Shown: positions 56,001 through 64,000 of the stretch, in pieces | Layout of the letters: each line of letters starts with the position of its first letter | How positions within the stretch are numbered: position 1 is the stretch's first letter | Source: Podarcis raffonei | Taxonomy: Eukaryota; Chordata; Lepidosauria; Squamata; Lacertidae | Assembly (NCBI RefSeq): GCF_027172205.1 | Contig: NC_070606.1 | Coordinates: forward strand, 98,342,534 to 98,406,533 | DNA length: 64,000 bases | Direction of reading: 5' to 3' | Program-made: the position numbers and the translations under genes | The notes under the pieces: generated by a model | What the model was told of the DNA's origin: nothing | The model's database searches: none | What the model saw: the letters and a program-made list of their open reading frames with translations, nothing else

Positions 56001-59000
56001 CAACAGCCAACAATGTTCCTCTTCTCTTCACTGCATGATTCAACAGCTATCACTGGCACTTCAGAACCTGGAACCACGGATTCTACTACTTTGGAAGAAG
56101 AAACAAGCCCTACAGTCCTATCTTCAGCCTCTCAAGACAAAGCCACGCCCATCACAGAATCTGTTGCTACTTTGCATACCATGACCACAGCCAAAAGCTT
56201 TGCCACCCCCAACACTGGAGCAGGAAGATCCATGCATGCGTCTGGCTCTTCCACAGAACATCCACCAATCTTCAGCACCAGTGTAGAAGTCACCTCCACA
56301 GCCCTTTCACCCACACTCTCAACTGTTTCCCCTCCATCCACATTCTCTTCTGCAGCCCTGCAGCCCCACACCAACTCACCTCGGACAGTTGCCGCTGGCA
56401 GTTCAACATCTGGAATGACCACCAGCCCTGGTGCTTTAGGTGATGTGGCTAGCAGCTCTGCACCTGAAATCCCAGAAGCCACCAGCACTATGATAGTAGA
56501 AACTAGCTCAAGATCCCAATCGCTAGCTCCTCAAGACATAACCACATTCAAAACCACAAAGCGTAGAGAACTGACTTCAGCGGAGGAGACCACCACTGCT
56601 TTTTCAGACGTGACCATCAGCCCTGCAGAAGAAACCACCACCCCAACAACAGTTCATCCTTCATCCTATCCTGGTGAAACGAGCGTTGATCCTACATCTT
56701 TTATCCAAAGAAGTGCAGTCACTCCTACAGAATCACTAGCTAAGACCACAGATGAAAGTACCACCACTACTGGCACACTGCCAGAAGAGACCATGTCAAC
56801 AAGCCTCTCTTCCACCACCCCATCAACTGAAATCACAGGTCAAACAGTGAGGTCCAGGAGCACTGTTCCAGACGTAACACTCAGCCAAAAACCAGCCAAA
56901 AACCAACCAATGTTCATCAGCATTGCAGTAGAAGACAATAGGCCAACACTGCTGGCATCCCACAGTCCAGAAAAAGCCACATTTGCAGAAGGAACCTCCA
57001 CCCCAACAACAGCTCCTTCTTCCCATCCTGGTGAAATGACCTCTGAGCTCACAACTTTTATCCAAAGTTATCAAGCCACTTCGACAGCACTCCTCTCCCC
57101 ATCGCTAGCTGCAACCAAGGGTGAAGGTAGTATCCCTGTTGTCACATCGCCAAAACAGACCACATCAACCACAACTGAGCTCACAACCACAGCTGGAAGC
57201 TCCCCTGCCCTCACCTCAGGACCACAGATGACCTTCACAACCACCTCCAGAGGTGAAGCTTTATCTACCACCAGTAAAACTGCCAGGGTCACTTCAACAG
57301 TTGCTTCTTCCACCATTTCACTGCTCCAAACCACAACAAGCAGCCCCAGTCTCACTCCTACAGCACCGAAGGCAAGCTCAGCAGCCCAACCCACCACCTC
57401 ATTGCTAAGCACATTGCCAGCCACGGCAGCTGAGCCCTCCACATCCGAAACTGCTGTGACTGCCACAAGGCTCAACACTTTGTCAGTCTCCAGTCCGTCT
57501 TCCTCTCCAGGTAAATCCACAGCTCATCTCACAACTGTTGCAGCGCACAGTTCTCTCTCACCAACTGAAACGACATCTGAAACCGGCACTCCAGCAGTTG
57601 TGACTTTCAGCACAACAGAAGAGATCAGCACCTCCATTAGCAGTGCAGTAGAAGACTCAACGCTGCCAGTATCCTACGGCACAGAAGAAGCCACATTTGC
57701 AGAAGGAACCACCATCCTAAAAACAGTTCATCCTTCTTCTTATCCTGGTGAAACGAGCGTTGATCCTACATCTTTTATCCAAAGAAGTGCAGTCACTCCA
57801 ACAGAATCACTAGCTAAGATCACAGATGAAAGTACCACCACTGCTGGCACACCGCCAGAAGAGACCACGTCAACAGGCCTCTCTTCCACCACCCCATCAA
57901 CTGAAATCACAGGTCAAACAGCGAGGTCCAGGAGCACTGTTCCAGACGTAACACTCAGCCAACAACCAACTATGTTCATCAGCACTGCAGTAGAAGACAA
58001 TAGGTCAACACTGCTGGCATCCCACAATCCAGAAAAAGCCACATCTGCAGAAGGAACCTCCACCCCAACAACAGCTCCTTCTTTCCATCCTGGTGAAACC
58101 ACCTCTGAGCTCACAACTTTTATCCAAAGTTATCAAGCCACTTCGACAGCACTCCTCTCCCCATCGCTAGCTGCAACCAAGGGTGAAGGTGGCATCCGTG
58201 TTGTCACATCGCCAAAACAGACCACATCAACCACAACTGAGCTCACAACCACATCTGGAAGCTCCCCTGCCCTCACCTCAGGACCACAGATGACCTTCAC
58301 AACCACCTCCAGAGGTGAAGCTTTATCTACCACCAGTAAAACTGCCAGGGTCACTTCAACAGTTGCTTCTTCCACCATTTCACTGCTCAAAACCACTACA
58401 GCACCAAAGACAATAGGGAAACCCACCGCCTCACGGCAAGCTACCACACTAACTACAAATGTCACAAGGGCAACTGGTACCACCACATCGTCAACAAAGG
58501 TGACCAAAATTATTAAGGTTCCAATTTCAGCGCCAGGTAAGCATACTGACTTTGACATTCATCTGAACAGGGAAGACTCACACAAGCAGGGGGGCCGACT
58601 TGAATACAATATTGGGGGGCAGTTAAGTTCTGCCCAACCGAATTGATCACATGATGTGGCTCACATCCACCATTTGAATGGCAGTGACCGTCAACCCTCG
58701 GGAGGGGAAGCCTCCTCAAACATTTGGGGTGTGTGTGAAGGGACTTCGGCCCCGGGGAGTTGGCTCCTAGGCACACAAGTACAGTGGTACCTCAGGTTAA
58801 GAACTTAATTCGTTCTGGAGGTCCGTTCTTTACCTGAAACTGTTCTTAACCTGAGGTACCACTTTAGCTAATGGGGCCTCCCGCCGCCACCGATTTCTGT
58901 TCTCATCCTGAAGCAAAGTTCTTAACCCGAGGTACAATTTCTGGGTTAGCGGAGTCTGTAACCTGAAGCGTCTGTAACCTGAAGCGTATGCATTTTGAGC

Positions 59001-59216
59001 TAGGCGGCAGAGCTGGAAGGAATGCAAGTACCTGTAGGCTGAGATAGCTGCCCTGGGATCATATATACTCTGCGGTATATAAATTTAACAAACAAACAAA
59101 TAAGGCTAGCATTATCCTAACCCTAAGAAGTGGGTTTATTGAACATTCACCTTGCACAGAACATAAACAGAGGTCAGACTACATCTGGTTTTTATCAAAA
59201 TTGTTGTTGTTATTAA

Positions 59217-59247
<31 letters not shown>

Positions 59248-59303
59248 CTTTTTTACCAAGGTAAGTAACTCAAAGCAACTTATAATATATTAACAAACAC
59301 ATA

Positions 59304-59337
<34 letters not shown>

Positions 59338-59393
59338 CTTTTTTACCAAGGTAAGTAACTCAAAGCAACTTATAATATATTAACAAACACATA

Positions 59394-59440
<47 letters not shown>

Positions 59441-62144
59441 GTTCTGCATGGGAGGGAGTCTCACAACTGGGGCAGTACCACAGAGAAGGGTCTACTCATG
59501 TTCCCCACCAGCAGCCCCTCTCCCTAGTCTCAGCAGGGCCTGGGCTGGTTGATGGGGCCAACTTATGTGGGAGGGGCTGGATCTTTTGCAAGCAAAGAGC
59601 TGACTTGTGTTCTTGTGGCTCCTCCAGCTCCTTCCGCAGCTCCAGTTGGAACCAAGAGGCCCCCGCCAAGGCCTTCCTGCCCTTCTCTACCTCCAAATAC
59701 AGGTAAGCTCTTGTCATCCAGGGACTGAAGCATCCTGTGTCGCTCTTCCTAAATCTCACCTGACTTTGCAATTTCTCTTCCTGCTTCCTTGCCCTGACGG
59801 GACGTGGGGTAGTTGAATGCCTCCCGTCGTGAAAAGCAGGATATAAATGTCTTAAATAAGTAAAGCAATTAAATGGCAGGCGTTTATACAAAGACACATG
59901 ATGTGAAGAAAAGGTTTTTCTTCCTGTCTGCTTATACTGCGACTTGTGGCTGAACTTGTGCAGAAAAGGAACAAATGCGGTTTGTGTGTGATTTTCTCCT
60001 CTGCTGGCAGGTGGGACCCAGGTCATCTTGTCAATGGGCTTGACCACTTCCCTGAATATCTCAGACCCCACAACCCAAGAGATGGTTTTGAACAAGGTGA
60101 GGGTTCATTATTATCGTACGGAGTCCTCCAGGCAGCTTCTGATTTAACATGGAGCGATTTTAAGTGCTTGGTAACCAAATATCAGTTCTGTTTGGATCAG
60201 TCATCATTCCTTCTCTTAGTAATAATGTGATAATGTTTTCTGAAAGATTTAGTCTGGATCTGAGTGGTCAATGGCCACCGATTTTGTACGGCTTTTTATT
60301 GCCATCACTATTATTATTAAACAGTCTCAAAATATCTGTGGGATGTCAGCAATTTTGAGGTAAGGGATCACATCCAAGCCAAAAGATTACAGGATATATT
60401 CTTTCTTTGGCAATCCCTCGTAGCCGAGTAAGATTGTCTTCCATGAACACGGTCTTAATAGTGAGTCCATAAGTGACTACGGAGGCCAGTTCTGGATCCA
60501 CATGTCCTTCCATTCTGGGGACATAGGTTTCCAGGTGGGAATTGATCACGGTGTGGATTTGCCAAACATGCCTTCCTCTTAGCACGTTTCTCCCTTGTGT
60601 CCTGAGTTCGAGGGTCTTCAAAGCCCATGACACCTTTGGTCAAGGCTGTTCTCCAACTGCAGCACTCACAGGCCAATGTTTCCCAGTTGTCGGTGTTTAT
60701 ACTACATTTTTTTAGATTTGCCCTGAGAGAGTCTTTAAACTTCTTATGTTGACCACCAGCATTACGCTTTCCGTTTTTAAGTTTGGAATAGAGTAGTTGC
60801 TTTGGAAGGTGATAATCAGGCAACCGAACAACATGACCAGTCCAACGAAGTTGATGTTGAAGAACCATTGCTTCGACACTGGTGATCAGAGAGAGGGGCT
60901 CGCAGTATTAATACCCCAACAGAGCTTGATTTACCATTAGTGACAGCTTTGAATCCATCACAGAGCAAGCAAGTTGCTGTTTCTCCAGCTTCCAGCTCTG
61001 TTTGCATACCACTCTGGCTATTGCCCTCTTACCTAGCAGCTGGCTGAGCGGGGTGGAGAAAAGGACCACTCATTAGCCTGGCAGAAGCCATCACTTAGGA
61101 CTCAGCTACATGAGTCAAAGAAAACATTTTGGGTGCATTATAAACACGCAAAACCAGATGGCACCAGAGAGCAAATAAATTTTCGATGTGTTTTTTACAT
61201 AGCGTTTCCCCCCCTTTTGTTGTAATGATTTAATTTCTGACTTATTTATAGGATTTTTTTTCCTGCATGAAGATCAGCCCTTAGTTGAAGCTCTCTCAAT
61301 TTAGCTAATTCTTTTGGGACGCTGATGAGGACACTTAAGTGGCCAGCTAAGGTTGTTGTCTTACAAAGAAATTTGTCTGACCCATTCAGTAAACTCCTCT
61401 GTTAGATTCTAACCCTCCCTGGTTATAGGATCCCAATAACTGGAAAGAATTCAGGGCCTCATCCAGACCCCACCCCACCCTACCCTGAACTCACCACGTC
61501 ATCTTTAAATGCCGATACAGTGGTACCTCGGGTTAAGTACTTAATTCATTCTGGAGGTCCGTTCTTAACCTGAAACTGTTCTTAACCTGAAGCACCACTT
61601 TAGCTAAAGGGGCCTCCTGCTGCCACCGCACCGCCAGAGCACGATTTCTGTTCTCATTCTAAAGCAAAGTTTTTAACCTGAAGCACCATTTCTGGGTTAG
61701 CGGAGTCTGTAACCTGAAGCGTATGTAACCTGAGGCACCACTGTACAGTAGTACCTCTGGTTGCGAATGGGATCCGTTCAAGAGGCCAGTTCGCAACATG
61801 GAAAGAGCACAACCCGCAGCAGCACGTCTGTGCATGCGCGGGTTGCGATTCGGTGCTTCTGCGCATGCGCGTGATGTCATTTTGTGCTTCTGCGCATGCG
61901 CAAGCAGCGAAACCCGAAAGTAACCCTTTCCGGTACTTCTGGTTCGCCGCGGGACGTAACCTGAAAGAACGTAACATGAAGCATACGTAACATGAGGTAT
62001 GACTGTATCCTTAACATGAATTCATATATCTTATTCATTTCCCCACCCCTGTGTTTGTCCTTTCCTCTCCAGCTGAGTCACGACTTGAGAGCCAACTTCC
62101 CCTGCGCTGCCTTCAGTGTGAAATGGATAGAGCAGATGAAGTAA
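53026..62144 (+). CDS. MUC20: Mucin-20-like secreted or cell-surface mucin (5 exons, complete)
   Basis: Exons 53026-53095, 55102-58536, 59628-59702, 60011-60096 and 62073-62144 join in frame to 3,738 bases, 1,245 residues plus TAA. Exon 1 gives a signal peptide (MGCYHFPVVPLLLLCLLCCT) with strong Kozak context GGCATGG; human MUC20 also starts MGC. Exon 2 is one 1,145-codon Ser/Thr/Pro mucin exon made of duplicated blocks. A short Pro-rich exon follows. The last two encode a non-mucin tail (VILSMGLTTSLNISDPTTQE, then LSHDLRANFPCAAFSVKWIE). This aligns by eye with the human MUC20 end (LLLRLSVASPEDLTDPRVAE and LHRELHAHAPHFQVSLLRV), including the phase-0 junction. No SEA, NIDO, AMOP or VWD exons are seen, which argues against MUC4. 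The role is inferred from the family: heavily O-glycosylated epithelial surface mucin; human MUC20 modulates MET signalling. Confidence 0.82.
54035..54385 (-). mobile_element. Sauria SINE in MUC20 intron 1
   Basis: Complete copy with a 14-base duplication TGGTTGCTGACCTT at 54021-54034 and 54386-54399. Confidence 0.95.
54450..54640 (-). repeat. tRNA-derived SINE
   Basis: GGGGGCTTCTTTATATTAAG through AAAGCAGATGCTCCAACCCT; the B-box region GATTGATCCTGGGACC is visible. In MUC20 intron 1. Confidence 0.65.
55102..58536 (+). CDS. MUC20: MUC20 exon 2, giant Ser/Thr mucin domain
   Basis: Acceptor CTTCCTCCTCAG and donor CCAG|GTAAGC, phase 1 to 1. It encodes 1,145 codons that are over half Ser, Thr and Pro, with almost no Cys, and it is open throughout. 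Near-duplicate blocks cover about 56620-57335 and 57690-58400, with a partial third at 55740-56010. Confidence 0.9.
58782..58990. mobile_element. Mariner-like MITE, one end lost
   Basis: Left end CAGTGGTACCTCAGGTTAAG after TA; interior as in 61518-61742; the right end fades after GTAACCTGAAGCGTATG. Confidence 0.8.
59207..59440. repeat. (ATT)n with a 90-base tandem duplication
   Basis: The block AATCTTTTTTACCAAGGTAA...ACATAC starts at 59245 and again at 59335, each followed by ATT runs; the last run covers about 59395-59440. Confidence 0.9.
59628..59702 (+). CDS. MUC20: MUC20 exon 3, Pro-rich
   Basis: Acceptor TGGCTCCTCCAG and donor ACAG|GTAAGC. It encodes APSAAPVGTKRPPPRPSCPS and then LPPNT. 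A second acceptor (TTCCGCAG) 12 bases on would remove four codons in frame. Confidence 0.75.
60011..60096 (+). CDS. MUC20: MUC20 exon 4, C-terminal module part 1
   Basis: Acceptor TCTGCTGGCAG and donor AAG|GTGAGG. It encodes GTQVILSMGLTTSLNISDPT and TQEMVLNK, a strand followed by the start of a helix. Confidence 0.82.
60410..60880 (-). mobile_element. Non-LTR LINE C-terminal fragment
   Basis: Minus-strand frame LRWTGHVVRLPDYHLPKQLL and FKDSLRANLKKCSINTDNWE is typical of reverse-transcriptase LINE C-termini. In the last MUC20 intron. Confidence 0.7.
61518..61742. mobile_element. Mariner-like MITE
   Basis: Ends CAGTGGTACCTCGGGTTAAG and TAACCTGAGGCACCACTG, flanked by TA. Abuts the next MITE. 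Confidence 0.9.
61745..62005. mobile_element. Mariner-like MITE, second subfamily
   Basis: Ends CAGTAGTACCTCTGGTTGCG and TAACATGAGGTATGACTG. It shares the TA at 61743-61744 with the preceding element. Confidence 0.85.
62073..62144 (+). CDS. MUC20: MUC20 exon 5, C-terminal end and stop
   Basis: Acceptor CCTTTCCTCTCCAG. It encodes LSHDLRANFPCAAFSVKWIE and then QMK, with TAA at 62142-62144. There is no transmembrane helix after it. Confidence 0.82.
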   Translation: MSHDLRANFPCAAFSVKWIEQMK

Positions 62145-62354
62145 AGCTCTAAAAGTCTCACAGCAGCCTCTGGCTGATCAGAAATGAAGGCAGAATGAGC
62201 CCCACAAAAGGAGAAGGAGAGATTCTGTAGCAGCTGAGCTCCAGTTCTGACACAAGAGTGTGAACTGATTCTGTATTTCCATCACATGCAAATGGATATC
62301 TCTAAGTGCATACTCCTTGCTTGCAAAGTTTGCTCCTTATGGTTATCTGCAGAT

Positions 62355-62520
62355 GGACCAGAGGGTTGGCATAGCACTGCAGTGAAGAGACTGAGCTACG
62401 TACCCAGAAGGTCATTGGCTCAAATTTCACTCCTGCCATAAATTCACCAGGGGTCCTGAGGCAAGCCCCTTATCTTTAATGAACTGGTTGTTTTGGGTGC
62501 TATGTTGTGCCGGTCCTTCA
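62355..62520 (+). repeat. tRNA-derived SINE, degraded
   Basis: GGTTGGCATAGCACTGCAGT with B-box-like GGCTCAAATTTC, then GTCCTGAGGCAAGCCCCTTA. Confidence 0.5.
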
Positions 62521-62666
62521 GAAACAACCACACCCTTGCCTCAAATTGGCTAGATCCTTTTTCCTAAATGGCAAGATCTCGAATTGACTAGATCCCTTCT
62601 CTTAAATGTCAGTCACTGCTGTGACTCTTTCCATTGGCCAAAATGCTGAAATGTGAGGGAAAGCTA

Positions 62667-62925
62667 CCATATTTTCCGCTCTATAAGATGCACCAGACCA
62701 CAAGACGCACCTAATTTTTGGAGGAGGAAAACAAGAAAAAAAATATTCTGAATCTCAGAAGCCAGAACAGCAAGAGGGATCGCTGCGCAGTGAAAGCAGC
62801 AATCCCTCTTGCTGTTCTGGCTTCTGGGATAGCTGCACAGCCTGCATTTGCTCCATAAAACGCACACACATTTCCCCTTACTTTTTAGGAGGGAAAACGT
62901 GAGTCTTACAGAGCAAAAAATACAG
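62667..62925. mobile_element. TA-flanked MITE with long internal hairpin
   Basis: Ends CCATATTTTCCGCTCTATAA and TTACAGAGCAAAAAATACAG, related to 37705-37874. It contains a hairpin of about 34 base pairs (62752-62785 with 62797-62830). Confidence 0.8.
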
Positions 62926-63814
62926 TAGTTTCTGGCGAAACTAACGAGGAAAATAGCACCTGCACATGTTGCCTCACATATCAGACTCCAGAATCTTACT
63001 TTTAACAAAAAAATAAAAAGTGCACATTTTTTTGTTTGAGAATTTGGGAGCGGTGCAGATTTTGAAAGGCAGCTGCATTTCAGCCCCGCATTTCAGGGAC
63101 TGCAAATTAGGTAGTTTCGCGTGGAAATTCAAACTGAATCGAACTCGTCCCTCAACCCTAGAAGCCATCGAGGGGAGACGTTTTTGTGACAATTGCAGGT
63201 GTGGACCAGCTGACCCACCCAAGAGTCGCCTCAGGAGGACTGCAAAGAGCTCAGTGTCCCATCTGGTAATTTCTTCCTTATTAGAAATCCTTCTAACACC
63301 TCAGGCCATTAGTGTCCTGCTCAACGCTTCAGGAGTTTGCTAACCCTGTGACGCCACCGCAAGTATCCAGTTCATTAATTTGGAAAGCTGTTTGGAGGGC
63401 TTGAAGGCAATCCTCCGCTCCTGTGCCCCCCCTCGCCAAATGCCAGGTTGCGTAACAGCTTAGTCACCTATTAACTCTTTAATCAGCTTGGTAAAATCAA
63501 ACTAATAAACCTTTGTGCAGCTGAATTTGGTTAAATGTCACCTTGGAGGAAAGTCAAATGCTTTCTGGTGGCAGCTCCAGATTTCGAAAAGAAGCTCAGG
63601 GAAGATATCTGAGAGAGGCTTCCCAAACTGATTCAGTGAGCATCATCACAGAAAGTCCTCAACTCATGGGATGCCTACGGTTTTCCATGGGGAAGAGGCA
63701 GGGGAATATCTGCATGGGATATATTTTCTGTAGGGAAGCTCATATGCTTGCGGGCTGTGGACCTAGATTCATTGTCTCAATCAACAGCTATGGGGTCTTT
63801 TCCTTCCCATACAT

Positions 63815-64000
63815 TTCCAAGCACAATTCAAAGTGTTGGTGCTGACCTTTAAAGCCCTAAACATCCTGGGCCTTGTATACCTGAAGGAGCGTCTCCACCC
63901 CCATCGTCCAGCCCGGACACTCAGGTCCAGCTCCAAGGTCTTCTGGTGTTAACCTCACTGCAAAAAGTGAAGCTACAGTGAACCAGGCAGAGGGCCTTCT
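63815..64000 (+). mobile_element. L2/CR1-like LINE fragment running off the window
   Basis: CAAAGTGTTGGTGCTGACCT, CTGAAGGAGCGTCTCCACCC and GAACCAGGCAGAGGGCCTTC match other copies; the LWN(S/A)LP end would follow beyond 64000. Confidence 0.75.

Larger units (their letters stand above)
62145..64000. other. MUC20 downstream region
   Basis: Holds a tRNA-SINE (about 62355-62520), a mariner-like MITE with an internal hairpin, and the start of an L2-like LINE fragment at the right edge. AATAAA at 63504-63509 is a possible but distant MUC20 poly(A) signal. Confidence 0.5.

Noticed and set aside
55775-58558. Several Val-rich minus-strand open frames
   Set aside because: Mirror images of the Thr/Ser codons in the mucin exon.
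59207-59440. Repeat array with spacers, CRISPR-like at first glance
   Set aside because: Only two units separated by ATT microsatellite in a vertebrate intron.
59496-60095. Minus-strand open frame of 199 codons
   Set aside because: Antisense to MUC20 exons 3 and 4, whose + strand coding is well supported.
53026-62144. Identification as MUC4 (also on 3q29)
   Set aside because: No NIDO, AMOP, VWD, EGF or transmembrane exons; the tail matches MUC20 instead.

Overview
The window is nuclear DNA from a squamate reptile (lizard or snake; a lizard is more likely, but the species cannot be read from it). The reasons are spliced vertebrate genes, at least seven Sauria-SINE copies ending in ACCTTT repeats, Bov-B LINE fragments, many L2/CR1-like LINE pieces, and an intact class II CPD photolyase, a gene that placental mammals lack. 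There are three protein-coding genes and no bacterial-type features.

(1) 1-27.6 kb, + strand: the C-terminal half of RUBCN (Rubicon, autophagy and endosome regulator). Thirteen constitutive coding exons (6188-22786) and one probable optional exon (11707-11781) fit together without a phase error. They are followed by a 3'UTR that ends at 23.4 kb or, more likely for the long form, near 27.6 kb. The N-terminal exons lie left of the window. (2) 45.2-27.99 kb, - strand: PHR, a complete CPD photolyase of 536 residues in nine coding exons. A noncoding first exon sits in a CpG island, with a full CRE and a perfect E-box just upstream. RUBCN and PHR are tail to tail, a few hundred bases apart if the distal RUBCN poly(A) signal is used. 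(3) 53.0-62.1 kb, + strand: a mucin of 1,245 residues that I identify as MUC20. It has a signal peptide starting MGC, one giant Ser/Thr exon of 3.4 kb built from duplicated blocks, and a short non-mucin C-terminal module resembling the human MUC20 tail.

The rest is introns and a 7.8 kb intergenic stretch (45.24-53.0 kb) filled with transposable elements: Sauria SINEs (one nested in another), tRNA-SINEs with CR1-like tails, a second tRNA-SINE family, L2/CR1/L1/Bov-B fragments, mariner-like and hAT-like MITEs with clear target-site duplications, Penelope-like foldback elements, and three solo LTRs (fossils). Nothing suggests that the three genes act in one pathway; the arrangement is a matter of synteny. 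The most rewarding points are the reptile MUC20 with its segmental exon duplication and conserved tail, the CRE/E-box photolyase promoter, the in-frame optional RUBCN exon, a MITE that folds into a long pre-miRNA-like hairpin, and a hammerhead-like motif in the foldback repeat. All gene names come from remembered family sequences and splice logic, not from a database search.
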